The notes under the pieces: model-generated
What the model saw: the letters and a program-made list of their open reading frames with translations, nothing else
Told to the model about the DNA's origin: nothing
Database searches by the model: none
From: Lepisosteus oculatus
Lineage: Eukaryota > Chordata > Actinopteri > Semionotiformes > Lepisosteidae
Direction of reading: 5' to 3'
DNA length: 64,000 bases
Assembly: GCF_040954835.1 (NCBI RefSeq)
Contig: NC_090697.1
Location: forward strand, 40,794,788 to 40,858,787
Program-made: the position numbers and the translations under genes
In this document: positions 1 through 12,649 of the stretch, in pieces
Numbering within the stretch: the stretch's first letter is position 1
Layout of the letters: the number at the start of each line of letters is the position of its first letter

Positions 1-714
1 TGTAACAGTTGTACAGTCTATGAAAAATCACTCAGACGATTTTTGAGTAATACACAGAGGGATACAATCTTTTTGCATTAGCAAATTTTATTACATTAGG
101 ACACGTTTTGAAAATTTTCCAAAAATTGCTCTCTAGAGATTGTCATATGCAACCTTTTCAAAATACACTGGAAAGTCTGATAAAATATAAAAATCCATCA
201 CCAGATTTGGTAAAGAATGGAACAAGAAGACAAATGTTGGAATACATTATCATGTATATCACTGTGGATGTGATTAACCATGATATGAAGTGTCATGAAT
301 GAAGTGATTTACCATACTTTTTAAGACTCAAATTGTTCATTTGTTTCAGCTTCATATAACTCCAATATTTTTTATGGAAAAATACTATCATGTTCATTTT
401 AAAAGTACATTTTAAAGTGTCTTGAATTACTCTGAATATGATTACTCAAGATTAAGACAAGGAGTAAAATATCATTTGTAACATGGATTAAAAGGAACAT
501 AGTTACAAGATTAGAGCATCATTGGACTTGAGATTTCCTCTTGACCTCTTAGAAACATAAGCTTGAATTTGAACTTTCGAATCCTTAGCTACTTAAGAAA
601 GGTTATATTGAAATGTTATATTTAACTAACACTTTTTTCAATTAAATAGGTTAGAGTGTAAAAAGAATCAGTCCTAAAGGATGCATAGTCCTTATTTTAT
701 ATGAGAACCTTCAC
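1..714. other. intergenic, nothing recognised
   Basis: AT-rich sequence without a convincing ORF, RNA gene or repeat that I can identify. Confidence 0.6.
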
Positions 715-1300
715 TTCTAAACTCAACAATATGCGGGCTGTAGTTCATGTGATTAAACAAGAATCAGTGGATATGGAGCTTCCTGCTGAAAAAGAAGAGT
801 GGCTATGTATGAGGATAAGCAGTACCAAAGTCATTTACGACTCATTGGACTAACTGAAGGTGTAGAAGACGATGTTGTAAAATTCCTTCAGTTCAATCTT
901 CATGAATGGATTCCATCTCTGAAGGACAAAGTGATTGAAACTCAGTGCCCCATATATACAGTGGCAAAGAGGTTCTCAGATCTAAGTTGCTCACTCTTAC
1001 TTTCAAAATACTTTTTACAGGCCTTATTCAATGCTCAGATATCTCACACTTGCAGCCGTGCAGCTCTACCTGGAATGCAGCAACACCATAGTCCAAAAAT
1101 GATGGGACATGACACAAGCTAGGAAACGCCTAACTAAAATGGTGATGAAGTGTTTTCTGCTTTATCCAGCTCTGGCTACGATACTAATTGCGGAATAGAA
1201 GCATCTGTTTAAAATGTCAATGCAAGGCGGCGGCTTTGCCTTATAAATTGATAACTTGAATTTATTAACAGCTTTGAATACTTATATTACAGATAATAAT
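715..1300 (+). mobile_element. L1-type LINE ORF1 remnant
   Basis: The frame open from 799 to 1122 reads LRLIGLTEGVEDDVVKFLQ followed by HEWIPSLKDKVIE. This resembles the 'LRxxGLPEGxEG...FL..WLP..LPSL..K.IEIERAHR' stretch of fish L1 ORF1 proteins. A further segment to about 1300 (reading RKRLTKMVMKCFLLYPAL, then NLNLLTALN) resembles the ORF1 C-terminal region. Nearly the same text recurs at 9812-10005. Frameshifts and stops show that this is a dead copy. The family assignment rests on recalled motifs. Confidence 0.6.
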
Positions 1301-4300
1301 CTACAGGCTGGCATCACGGTGTGTTTAATACAACAGAAACAATCAGTTTTTTAATAAGCAATAAAAATCATTACAGTTCATTTGTAATTTCTTTGCAGTT
1401 TTTGCTGACATTTAACTTCTTTTATCAATAAACATGTTAAAATTAATTGTAACAATATTAACTTACAATTTATTCTTATAAAATAAAGCAAAACATCTGC
1501 ATAATAAATGACTAATTATACGAAACTGGCTAGGAATTAGACATGTTTTTGTCTTTTGTGCTCTTTGTTTCTTTTTGTATCTAATTCATACAAATAAAGA
1601 TTGTTTTTGTTTTTATTATATGTAAATGAAATAGAATTATGTAACAACTCCTATAATAAAAAATGAAAAAGATAAAAACATGATTCAATTGATATACATA
1701 ATTTGTAAATATACAAAATGGTACACCATTAATAGGGGGTGAATACGTTTGCAACGTTCTGTACTATGAAATAGCATTAATCTATAGTTAAAAAAATTAT
1801 GTGCATTAGAACCAAAAAAATTAAGTATTAAGCATTTTCCTTGCTCGTTCTTATTATTTTGAAAAGATGAAATAACTACAAAATGTCTTGTGTAAATAGG
1901 TCAGTCACTGTAAAACATGAAAAAAAACAAGGGCTGAAAAGCATGCAAAAACACTAAAATATACAGTGCAATACTAATGTATGTTCTGAACATGAAATTA
2001 AATGTTAATTTCATTAGTAGAAGTGGTGGTTATACTGTAGAAATAGCATTTGAAATTGATATGCTTGAATCATTTAGCTTCTGGGAAAAAAAAATCCAAT
2101 AATATAATGTGCTGAATGACCTACCGTCATTTGTGACCATTCTATTCACATTACATGTGCAACAACCATGCTAAAGTCCAGGCTGTACATTTTTTTTTAT
2201 ACATTGATGTTAGTGAGTAAATGAACTGTACTGTTGTGTGGATTGTAATTTACAATCAGTCAACAGCTAGACTTTATCTTGTTTCACAAAATGGACTCAG
2301 AAAAATGTTTATTAAGAAAAGGTATACCTTCATATGCTGAGTGCAGACGTTTGTTTGCAATCGAAACAGTGCTATGAATTCAGACAAATTAACAACTAAC
2401 TTACTACATAATTGTATCACTCATTGTATATCTAATTTTTAATTATTTTTAATTTTATATGGCAGAAGCTGGTTTAATAATTCCCTAGAGCAACATGCAC
2501 CTCAATCAAAAAGCACTACAGGTGGCAGCGACAGGTACATCTTTCAAGCATAAGGTATTAATTGTAACATAGATATTGAAAGGTAAAGACTAATAATGAC
2601 ATATGATTACTCAGGCACATTTAATAAAGACGGTAATAATAAATTGAATATTTCTTAGATACAGTAATATATTACTGCATTTAGAAAAAAGTGATAATAA
2701 AAGCAAACGTTATATGGCATTTCATTACGTTTCATTAAATATTCATAATTAATACTCTGAGCACCAACTGAATTTTGTTTTCTAAATAGCTGTGATGTTT
2801 TTGACAGGACATACACTCACCTTTGTTTTCACAGTTGAAATTGTAATCCCCATGGCTCAGAACAACACAAACTCATAATAAAAACACCAGTGATTGACAA
2901 TTCATTTAATACAAAAACAAAAAGCAGATGCACTACTTGCTATTGATTGTTTTCACTTTGGTTTTCAAAGGTTACAGCAAATGGTTTGTTTATGACCTGT
3001 TAAGATTTTCAGTCAGCCTATATATGTTCTCTTCAGTTTCATTTTTTACATTTGATGTTTCTTCAGTTTTAAACTGCTTTAGTTGTAATGTCTGTTTTGT
3101 GTACCACAAAAAAACCCAACAAAAACCTTATTATTTAACTTAGTATGATAACATTTCATATAATGTAAGAGAAATTACAAAGATATTAGATGTGCTTTTC
3201 TGAAGAATACATTAACATAAAAAGTGAAACATTAGGAAATAACAAATACATTCTATTGTGGCCTAAGGACACTAAAACAAGGGAAATTGCCAGAGACATC
3301 ATACTTATAAAACAATTCAAATGTTATGTGGCACCTGAATTGTGAAACCTTACCTTAAATCAAGGATACTCATGTCATAATGTATTCTTTGGCTTGGAAT
3401 ACGTGTAATCAACACATCAAATTTGAATTTATAATATCTGTTAACATTTTTATGTTTTAACAATATGGGGCTTGTTTAACAAAAAGTCTCAAGTTTCTTT
3501 TCCTAAGAACCAAAAGGGATTCACAAAATAAATAGGTTTTACCCACATTACTGGTTTGCAACAAAACTAACAAACAAAAAACAAAAACAGATCACATTTA
3601 CATTTTCTGATCATGGCATGAGCCCTTGCAAATTTTAATGCCCTATATAATCAGACGATGGACATCTTGCCAAAATTAGTGGGTGGAGGAGTGTGCCACA
3701 TGTTTAGAATCCAGAAATATTTACTTTGACTTTCTGGCTGGTTATATTTGACCTATGTGGGTTGGCGTTTTGCAGTGAACCTGCACACAGAATGTCCTAT
3801 TTCCCAAATTTTTATTTTCTTTCGAAGTCAGCTGATTTGAAATAACCATTTTCCAGCAAAGACTTTATTTGCATGTAAAGGAAAAAATAAAATCTTAAAG
3901 TTATAAAATAATCTATTTTCCAATTATTTTTGTCTGTTTTTAAAATAACAATGTTGTAAATATTCTTATTTTAAAAGATCTATATGCCTTGTACAATCGA
4001 GTGTTTTTTTACATTATCTGCAAAGAATGTCCAGATATCTTTTTTTAAGCACGACTGTTATTTCAAATATGTTTCTTATTATGGTGAGACAGAGAAAAGC
4101 AAGTCTGGCTTGAAGTCAAGGCTATAAGGTGGTAGACTTAAGACGTGGGTTAATGTCATGGTTTTCTTTTCAACCTTGACTTTCAGAGGAGGCAGGAATA
4201 GATTCTGGAGATATCACAGAGAGTGTTACTTATGTACTGTAACTACAAAGAATAGCTTGCATGCCGCTGCCCCTAAAATTCCATGGCATTGATCACTGAT

Positions 4301-6172
4301 ATACCTCTTTCAGCCTTCTCTGATGCTCTGCTCTGTTTCCTTCTATACAGCAATATCTGGTGTTTCAGTTAATTGGGTGAAAAAAAGAGTGTAACCTGCT
4401 GATAAGATTATCCTTCTCACTCACATGTGCCTGAGGATTAGCAGTAAAAAAAGAATTGGGCAGTTCAAGCAAGAGGAAAGCACAGGGAGGAAATACTCTT
4501 TGCATCTAAAATAATTTCAAATTTACAACACATAATAAAACATTAATTTTATCAAATAAGCAATTTAATTTTAAAATTAAACCTTACAAACTGTCTTGCA
4601 ACAAAGTTTCCATATTTATAAATATCTTTGTATTAAAGTTAGACTCTAAAACAAAATGTCAGGCAAAACCCAGCCTGAGGGTACATTATTTCTAATGGAA
4701 AACAGTCTTAACTTGTGAATTTATGTCAATGCATTGTTGCAACTAGTGTGGTATTGTGTGGATTCACAGGAAAAGTATTATATGAAAACATAGTATTTTA
4801 AAAAATATATATGCACTAGGCAATACCGAAGTCATTCCTAATACAATGTTCAGCACGCAGTGGCAATTAGCCTTTTAGGATCCTTTTAGCATGTTTTAAC
4901 TTACCACATTTCAGCAACTGGAATGCAGGACTAGAGCTCAGCCAAGGAACTGTTAACAGTGAATGAGAGTTAACGGATCAATCTGCTCTGTCTTGTCAGT
5001 GCTTTTACTGCTGACTTCTGGAATGTGTTTGATGAGAAGAGGGCTGCTTCCTTAGTTGGAAGATAGAGATGTAGCATGTTGAGGTTAGGACCTACAAGAA
5101 CAATAAAAGCTATGTTATCAGTGTTTCCCTCTCTTGGAACTCCATACCAACTGAGCAACAGGTTAGCCAGGAAAATCGCTGCCACTAATTTAAATCTTTG
5201 TCATTTAACACATTCTCCACTTCAGCATTTGAAAGTGTACAGCATGTCTTCAAAATTCTTGGAACAAAATACAAAAGGACCTTTATATTTAGGAGTTTTG
5301 ACGAGCATCTATAACAGCAACATGTTACAGTCACTTTTCCTAAAGTTTAAAAAAGTTGTTTGTTTTGTATTTTTGTCATTCTTGTTTTAACCTATTTGCC
5401 AAACTAGTGAGACACTAATGGCATCTTTTCACCCTGATGTATGCAACTTTTAGTAACATTTAGTAACATTGTAGTGTAATATGATTTGATATGTTAAACT
5501 ATTAGTGGGAGAGGAATATATTTGTCAAAATTTAAACTCTTTTTTTTTTCAGTGGAAAGCCTGCATTAGTCATCAGAATTTAAGATAATTAGTCAGACCT
5601 TAAATTGTATTTGGTCTGTTTATAATGAGTTTATGTTGTGATAGAAATTGCACTTTCTAAGAATGGACTATTCTAAAGGATATATCGCAAAATGTTCAAG
5701 GATATATGCTTACAGGAATTAATTCTGGTTCCGAAAGAAAATATTTAATGGTTTCTTCTGTAAGTTTTTAAGTTTACTTTTTCAGTAGGTATAGCTCCAA
5801 TTTAAGTAAGATGAGAATTTCATCTCTAACCTGATATCACAGGTGCAGAACGTGTTTGAGACAGGAAGAAAAAGATTAATGTGCATTGTCAAAAATTTCC
5901 TAGTATAATCATCAGGATATTTTCATCATGGCAATCTGGGGAAAGGAGGACAAAGACTAATTTCTTATTTTTCCAAGATCTGGAAAAGCTGAAGAGGTAA
6001 ATGCTTTTCCAGGTAAACCTGGCAGTAGGTCAAAAGAAAACATAATGGAAATAACACCACAAGTTCTACTTTAGTATTTCTTTTATTCATTCATATAAAG
6101 TAAAAAATATATATAGTTTGATAAATTTCTTGTGTGGGACACAGTATTCTACAGAATCCGATCATAACAATA
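1301..6172. other. intergenic, no gene recognised
   Basis: About 4.9 kb of AT-rich DNA. The overlapping ORFs at 4970-5390 on both strands are short and match no family I recognise. The less AT-biased block 3600-4440 could be conserved non-coding sequence, but nothing in the sequence alone proves it. Confidence 0.5.
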
Positions 6173-6174
6173 TA

Positions 6175-6390
6175 CAGTGCCTTGCGGAAGTATTCAGCCC
6201 CCTTGAACTTTTCAACCTTTTGCCACATTTCAGGCTTCAAACATAAAGATATAAATTTTTTATTTTATGTGAAGAATCACCAACAAGTGGGACACAATTG
6301 TGAAGTGGAACGAAATCTATTGGATTTTTGAAACTTTTTTAACTAATAAAAAAATGAAATGTGGGGCGTGCAAAATTATTCGGCCCCCTT
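6175..6390. repeat. Tc1 left inverted repeat
   Basis: Left 216-bp inverted repeat, matching 7589-7804 in inverted orientation with four differences (near offsets 13, 22, 187 and 214). Confidence 0.93.
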
Positions 6391-6393
6391 GCG

Positions 6394-7413
6394 TTAATAC
6401 TTTGTAGAGCCACCTTTTGCTGCGATTACAGCTGCAAGTCGCTTGGGGTATGTCTCTATCAGTTTTGCACATCGAGAGACTGAAATTCTTGCCCATTCTT
6501 CCTTGCAAAACAGCTCGAGCTCAGTGAGGTTGGATGGAGAGCGTTTGTGAACAGCAGTTTTCAGCTCTTTCCACAGATTCTCGATTGGATTCAGGTCTGG
6601 ACTTTGACTTGGCCATTCAAACACCTGGATACGTTTATTTGTGAACCATTCCTTTGTAGATTTTGCTGTATGTTTGGGATCATTGTCTTGTTGGAAGATA
6701 AATCTCCGTCCCAGTTTCAGGTCTTTTGCAGACTCCAACAGGTTTTCATCCAGAATGGTCCTGTATTTGGCTGCATCCATCTTCCCCTCAATTTTAACCA
6801 TCTTCCCTGTCCCTGCTGAAGAAAAGCAGGCCCAAACCATGATGCTGCCACCACCATGTTTGACAGTGGGGATGGTGTGTTGAGGGTGATGAGCTGTGTT
6901 GCTTTTACGCCAAACATATCGTTTTGCATTGTGGCCAAAAAGTTCGATTTTGGTTTCATCTGACCAGAGCACCTTCTTCCACATGTTTGGGGTGTCTCCC
7001 AGGTGGCTTGTGGCAAACTTTAGACGAGACTTTTTATGGATATCTTTGAGAAATGGCTTTCTTCTTGCCACTCTTCCATAAAGGCCAGATTTGTGCAGTG
7101 TAAGACTGATTGTTGTCCTATGGACAGACTCTCCCACCTCAGCTGTAGTTCTCTGCAGTTCATCCAGAGTGATCATGGGCCTCTTGGCTGCATCTCTGAT
7201 CAGTCTTCTCCTTGTCTGAGCTGAAAGTTTAGAGGGACGGCCAGGTCTTGGTAGATTTGCAGTGGTCTGATACTCCTTCCATTTCAAGATGATCGCTTGC
7301 ACAGTGCTCCTTGGGATGTTTGAAGCTTGGGAAATCTTTTTGTATCCAAATCCGGCTTTAAACTTCTCCACAACAGTATTACGGACCTGCCTGGTGTGTT
7401 CCTTGGTCTTCAT
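6394..7413 (-). CDS. Tc1-like transposase, intact
   Basis: A 339-residue protein, the usual length for Tc1 transposases (about 340). Residues 1-120 form the DNA-binding part: a helix-turn-helix (GYKKISQASNIPRSTVQ), the basic linker PRPGRPSKL and a second helical domain. The catalytic domain has D152 in WSDETK, D243 in FQQDNDPKHT and E278 in SPDLNPIENLW. That leaves 34 residues between the last two, the DD34E signature, and a GGGSIMVWACF glycine-rich box lies between them. The protein would cut at the element's inverted repeats and reinsert it at TA. The start is the first ATG after the right repeat and the stop lies just inside the left repeat. No stop or frameshift is visible, so the copy may be functional or only recently dead. 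Confidence 0.95.
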   Translation of the reverse strand: MKTKEHTRQVRNTVVEKFKAGFGYKKISQASNIPRSTVQAIILKWKEYQTTANLPRPGRPSKLSAQTRRRLIRDAAKRPMITLDELQRTTAEVGESVHRTTISLTLHKSGLYGRVARRKPFLKDIHKKSRLKFATSHLGDTPNMWKKVLWSDETKIELFGHNAKRYVWRKSNTAHHPQHTIPTVKHGGGSIMVWACFSSAGTGKMVKIEGKMDAAKYRTILDENLLESAKDLKLGRRFIFQQDNDPKHTAKSTKEWFTNKRIQVFEWPSQSPDLNPIENLWKELKTAVHKRSPSNLTELELFCKEEWARISVSRCAKLIETYPKRLAAVIAAKGGSTKY

Positions 7414-7588
7414 GATGCTCTCTGCGCTTTCAACAGAACCTTGAGACTATCACAGAGCAGGTGCATTTATACAGAGACTTGATTACACACAGGTGGATTC
7501 TATTTATCACCATCAGTCATTTAGGACAACATTGGATCATTCAGAGATCCTCGCTGAACTTCTGGAGTGAGTTTGCTGCACTGAAAGT

Positions 7589-7804
7589 AAAGGGGCCGAA
7601 TAATTTTGCACGCCCCACTTTTCATTTTTTTATTAGTTAAAAAAGTTTCAAAAATCCAATAGATTTCGTTCCACTTCACAATTGTGTCCCACTTGTTGGT
7701 GATTCTTCACATAAAATAAAAAATTTATATCTTTATGTTTGAAGCCTGAAATGTGGCAAAAGGTTGAAAAGTTCAAGGGGGCCGAATACTTTCGCAAGGC
7801 ACTG
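7589..7804. repeat. Tc1 right inverted repeat
   Basis: Right 216-bp inverted repeat, the mirror of 6175-6390. Position 7804 abuts the TA duplication. Confidence 0.93.
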
Positions 7805-7806
7805 TA

Positions 7807-9780
7807 GTAGCTCATGTCCTACCTGATGGTGAAAAGCTAGCAGAAATTAAAAAAGGAAAAACACAATAATGAAATAATCCTCAAGTCTCGGTTACAATAA
7901 TACAAAGGCAAACAAAGTGGAAGAAAAATAGGTAGTTTGTGCATTTAGTGAGAGTACATATAATTTGAGCCTAGGCAGAGGAATGATTGTTCATGGATAG
8001 TAAAGCTCTTGTTAAGTATTTTATGTTGACAGCTTCATCTGCCATTATTGCAGAATCCATGCTTTGTCAGGTTTTCAATTCATAAGTAGGTTTCTGTGGA
8101 TTTTCTTTTCCTTAAAATGTTATTGTATTTCTAGTAAGACTTTTGAAGACTTTGTGTACTGCCTCCGTCTTGCTAACATTTGGCTCCAACCTACTGTATA
8201 CTACTGAAATGATCATGTGTCTGTTGAAAGGTAAATTATTAAGCGCACCCCTGAAATCTGAATTGGCCTGTGTGAAAGATCACCTGTGTGCATGTTTCAC
8301 AAAAGCCATTGAAATAAACCCAGGTATATGTTAGATTAAATATAATACAGAAAGACACAGATAACACATTAACTAGTTGATTAAAAAGCTCAATTCACTT
8401 GTATGCACATGGAAGTTAATTAGGCATGAATGTCAGTTATGGAAGCCTGGTACAAAAACAGGCTTCTAAATGTAGCTGATCATCTTCAGTCTCATAGTAG
8501 AAGCTGTATTGAACCTCCTACAGTAGCTACAGAGAAGAAGTGTCTTGTGTTTGTAGAACACTATCTTTGCAGAATGAGTCAGGCTTTAGGCTCACCTTAG
8601 ACATGTTATCCCTGTGCAAACCTCTTTTCGAGGAGAGAGTTACAGCCAGACTGTCAGCTTGTCTCAGTGTGTGTCTGTGGCTAGTGTTTGTGTTTTTGTT
8701 TTTGACTAGAGAGGATTAGATTGGCTACCGATTTGTGTTAGACTATAGTATTATTTCATAATAAAAGTGGTAGTTTGGCTATAAATTTGCTCAGCTAGAA
8801 ACTGGCGTTTTCCTAGCTCAAACTGTTGCATAACTGTGGACTGATGGAAAAAGTATCTAGCCAATCTACCACCTTAAGAGATCCTCTATATCTATATGTA
8901 GAGGCTGATCTATTGGTCTAGCAATGAGCAGGGATTTAAAAATAGCTAAAAGGCATTTTCACATTTTCTATTGATGGCAAAAGTAGATTTGCTGAATTCT
9001 TGTTAATTTTACTCTTGATTGCATTGCTTAACAATGATCAAATACTGAATTTGGCACTAACATTTGTGTGTTAAACTGGGCTTTGCATTGACAACGCAAA
9101 TAGTAAACAAACCAGATTGTAGCAGTATTTAGTTTATATATTATATATATATATTATATTATAACTTTAAACAATAAATCTTTTTTTTTTACAATTCACA
9201 TTCTAGAAACATGTTATAGCAGAACTAACACTATTATTTTAATATCATGCCATAATATTTGTTGTCATTGGCATAAGATGAATGGTGTTTATAAACCTCA
9301 ATGAAAGTTAAATGTGTACAGCATATTAACAAAAAACTAGCTGTTAACCATTACATGTACATCCTCTCATGATACTCAGAATAAGTTTAAATATTCCTTA
9401 TCAAACAGCTCTTTGAAGGGAGGTTGTGTGACAAAGTGGACAAAAATCGGCGCCTGATTGCGCTGCTCCACTCCACCTATTTTTCTATCCTTTATCTTTT
9501 CCCTGTGGTTAGTAGAGATATTTTATTTATAAGCACCACTGTTTACCATTCAAGATGGCAATGAAACAGGATATGGCATACCACCCATCCAAAAAGAAAA
9601 TAAATAAATTGTTCCCTGCCCTTCCAGATTCCTCACTAAGAATCAATGTAGTTCAATTTTGGAATCAATGAAACAACAACTCAGTGATTTGCGATTGTTC
9701 ATACATACTGATGGGCCTTTTTCTTTCAACGTAGTTGAGATACCTCGCCCTTGCAACAGTATGACAGCACGGTACAGCTG
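7807..9780. other. intergenic with a TA-rich tract
   Basis: No gene recognised. A short TA microsatellite lies at about 9136-9164. The rest is unique-looking AT-rich sequence. Confidence 0.5.
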
Positions 9781-10010
9781 TACTTGGAAAACATCATAGT
9801 TAAAAAATTATGAGACATGACAAGCTAGAAAATGCCTTACTAAAATGGTGATACGGTGTTTTCTGTTCAATACAGCTCTGGTCAAGGCACTCCATGAGGA
9901 GAAGAAGCATCGGTTTTAAATACAAGTGGAAGAAGAAGGCTTTGCCTTAGCTGATAACTTGAATTTATTAACAGCTCTGAATAATTTTATTACAGATAAT
10001 CCGTATGACA
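9781..10010 (+). mobile_element. L1-type ORF1 remnant, second copy
   Basis: The stretch 9812-10005 aligns by eye with 1112-1300. Both carry 'ctaaaatggtgat...gtgttttctg', 'gctttgcctta' and 'gataacttgaatttattaacag'. Translated pieces (TKMVMRCFLFNTALVKALHEE and NLNLLTALNNFITDN) fit the C-terminal part of a fish L1 ORF1. Upstream sequence from about 9540 may belong to it but is too decayed to call. Confidence 0.55.
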
Positions 10011-10860
10011 CAAAAGTGACAATGTTAGGAATTATACTTTTATTCTGTCCATCATAAATAGTATTCTTAAATATTCTCAATTATATTCCCACCTCCCACG
10101 TAGTTACTGAGTAATTATAAAAACCTGATACATTATCAATTTTAATCTCAGATCACTCCTCAGCATTATGTAACCTTGTCACTACAATATGTCCACAATA
10201 ATTCTAAAAAGATGATGCTTCAAAGTACCTCTTCCCAAATATGGAATGTATTGCTCAAATTAATAATGAAGGTGTTTTGTTCAGTTTAAACAAATTATGA
10301 TCACACATATTCAAGTCCTTTAGAAGTCACTTAGCATTTTCTAAGGAGTAATTGTACAGCATTTTCCTCTCATTTAAACACTTCAATAAGTGAGAGGAAA
10401 GCTAGAAGGCTAAATTTTGCTTTGTGAGCATCAACAAAAGCCATTTGTTCTGAAGATCAAGCAAGGAAGTTAAATGTTCTCATTAAATATATAGCACTAA
10501 CATTAGTGAGGATTTCTTATCCATCACAGACATTAAATGTAGACAAAGCTACATGTAAAGCTTACTAAACAGATTAAATTTACAGTACCTAAACCGAGTT
10601 ATGATCAATGTACCTTTCTTAATGCACTTATTACTTTAGAAAAAAACAAAAACAATGTGTTTAATCTTTCAAAAAAAGGTCTCTAGGACCAGAGGGCCAC
10701 TTATCAGAACATTTGGGGTATAACGATTTCTCTTAACTTGGATTCTATCAATTAAGTTCTCAGAACAGGCTCTTAACAAGGGACCTATAATGAAGGAATG
10801 ATCTTACAATTGTTGAAAAAAGATAGAGACCAAAACCTATGCTCTAATTAGTGCCCATTA
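10011..10860. other. intergenic, nothing recognised
   Basis: AT-rich, with no supported gene or repeat. Confidence 0.5.
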
Positions 10861-12330
10861 TCCTTTATTTGTAGAAATGCAAAGCTCTGTACTAGTCAAC
10901 ACATTGATAACTTGATCCACATCGATACGTCTAAATTCAGTTTTCTGTTCTCAATGCTGCCTTTGCCTCCCTGTTTCTTTAAAGATGTCAACTCCTTGAT
11001 ATCTAAATTCATATGTAACAATAAACATCCTTGCATTTGTTAAACGCTAGTTTGGCAGACTATAACTAATGGTGGTTTAGCTTTCCCTGACCTTAAAAGC
11101 CCAATAGTATAATTTAGAGTTAGGGCTTACAGAACATGGATTGATACTGATTCAAAAATTGTTTGGCATAATTTGGAAGTAACTATAGTTCACCCCCACA
11201 GATTACAGGATTTGTCATTTACTGGCATCTCCAAGAAAAACCTAAATCTAAAATTTGTTCCTATTATTACTGATTTCCTTAGAACTTGGTATGATGTGGA
11301 AAAATTCATGGGTGGTCCATTCAAAATTTCTGAGTCATCTCCCATTTAGAATAACAAATTTATTGACAGGAAGTAAACCCTTTATTTATCCTTCTTGGTT
11401 GAATAAGGGTATATTTACATTTAAAGATATTTTTCAACAATAAAGGCCTTTGGACACTTCAGGATCTCAAAGAAGACTTTTCTCTCTCCCTAGGCACTCT
11501 TATTCTGTATATCTAAGACATAGATTAGAGTTGTGCACTTATGGATTCCCTTGGGATGTGGTTAAAAGCTATGGTTCAAGTGGAATAGTATGAACCATTT
11601 ATAGACACCTGCTAAAAAAGGCACCACTCTGCCTATGACAAATAGTTGGTAACACAAAATGGGAAAGTTTGATCTCACTTTGGAATTGGAACACTATGTG
11701 GACTAACATTTTCATCTGCCAAAAATTAATCTAATCAATTTTAAACTCATAAGTAAAGCATATACTGTACCATACAATTCATAATTAAAGTGATACATGT
11801 GAGTAATGAAAATACTTATTAGTCTATTTTGTTTGTTTTACCAGACGGTTACATTGGGTATATACTTTCATATATTTTGGGAATGCATAGTTGTGGACAG
11901 ATTCTGAACATACTGTATGTATCCAATAGAAGTTCTGCACTACTAAAGGTTTAGATATTGGAAGTCCTATTTTTACCAAATTATGACTTTGCCTTGGATC
12001 TTTCTCAAGATCAGTGCAGGATACTCATGGCAAGACTGACCTCAGCCAAAAACTATCTTCTACACCTGTGGATAGAGCCTGCTCAGTCCTTAAAAAATAC
12101 TCCATAACTCTTGGACATTTTTCATTTGGAATATTATGCAGCCAGAACTTACAACTACTACATCAGTGTAGAATATATACCTTGCTACTCTAAAAAACCC
12201 TCCTGTTACCCTGTATTTGTATTCTAATATGTAGATACAGTGGCTGTATTATCTTTAATACTGTTTTTTCTCCTTTTAATATGATTTTTTCTTTCAAACA
12301 TTGACAAAATTGTAAATAGTTCAAACTAAT
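10860..12330 (+). mobile_element. L1-type LINE ORF2 C-terminal remnant
   Basis: Broken frames read 'SLISKFICNNKH...GGLAFPDLK...WIDTDSKIVWHNLE' and, near 11283-11440, 'WYDVEKFMGGPFKIS', then 'GIFTFKDIFQQ'. This order matches the region downstream of the reverse transcriptase in fish L1 ORF2 proteins (GGLxLPN..., then KISxHLPI..., then GILTLxDLY). Many stops and frameshifts are present, so it is an old pseudogene. It precedes, in the same orientation, a more N-terminal ORF2 fragment at 12650-13660. Confidence 0.6.
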
Positions 12331-12553
12331 TTTATGCTCTTTACTATGATGTTCTTATTGACATGCTTGTTGCAGGATTATAGTTGTTGAAATAATGAAA
12401 TAAACACCGCATGATGCGGCATTTCTTTCCTGCAAGAAGCGTTATTGAAATAAACAATTTCCAAAATTATTAGCACTTTGAATATCCTGTTAAAAAATCA
12501 ACACACACTACCCCAAGATTTCAAAATACATAACAATAAGCTACTTAAATAAG

Positions 12554-12606
12554 CTACATAAGCATACTAAATGTGGATCAACTCCACATTTAGTTTGCTA
12601 TGTTCT
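12554..12606. repeat. long imperfect hairpin
   Basis: A perfect 12-bp inverted repeat (12566-12577 'actaaatgtgga' against 12583-12594 'tccacatttagt') surrounds a 5-nt loop. It extends outward with few mismatches to a stem of about 22 bp. It lies between two L1 fragments, and its function is unknown. Confidence 0.6.
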
Positions 12607-12649
12607 AAATTATAAATTTCGGACATTCAGCTTGGCCAGTGGAAGAGCA

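Larger units (their letters stand above)
6175..7804 (-). mobile_element. complete Tc1/mariner transposon
   Basis: A 1630-bp element that starts and ends with CAGTGCCTTGCG (inverted at the right end). It is flanked by TA at 6173-6174 and 7805-7806, the normal Tc1/mariner target duplication. The terminal inverted repeats (6175-6390 and 7589-7804) are 216 bp each and differ at only four positions by eye. The inner ends repeat a 'TTATTCGGCCCC' motif like that at the tips, as in elements whose transposase binds both an outer and an inner site. An uninterrupted transposase gene lies between them on the minus strand. No other element is nested in it. Confidence 0.95.

Noticed and set aside
4970..5390. 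Overlapping ORFs on both strands
   Set aside because: Under 105 codons, no family motif. A transposon or chance origin cannot be distinguished.
6547..7224. Plus-strand ORFs inside the transposon
   Set aside because: Shadows of the minus-strand transposase gene.
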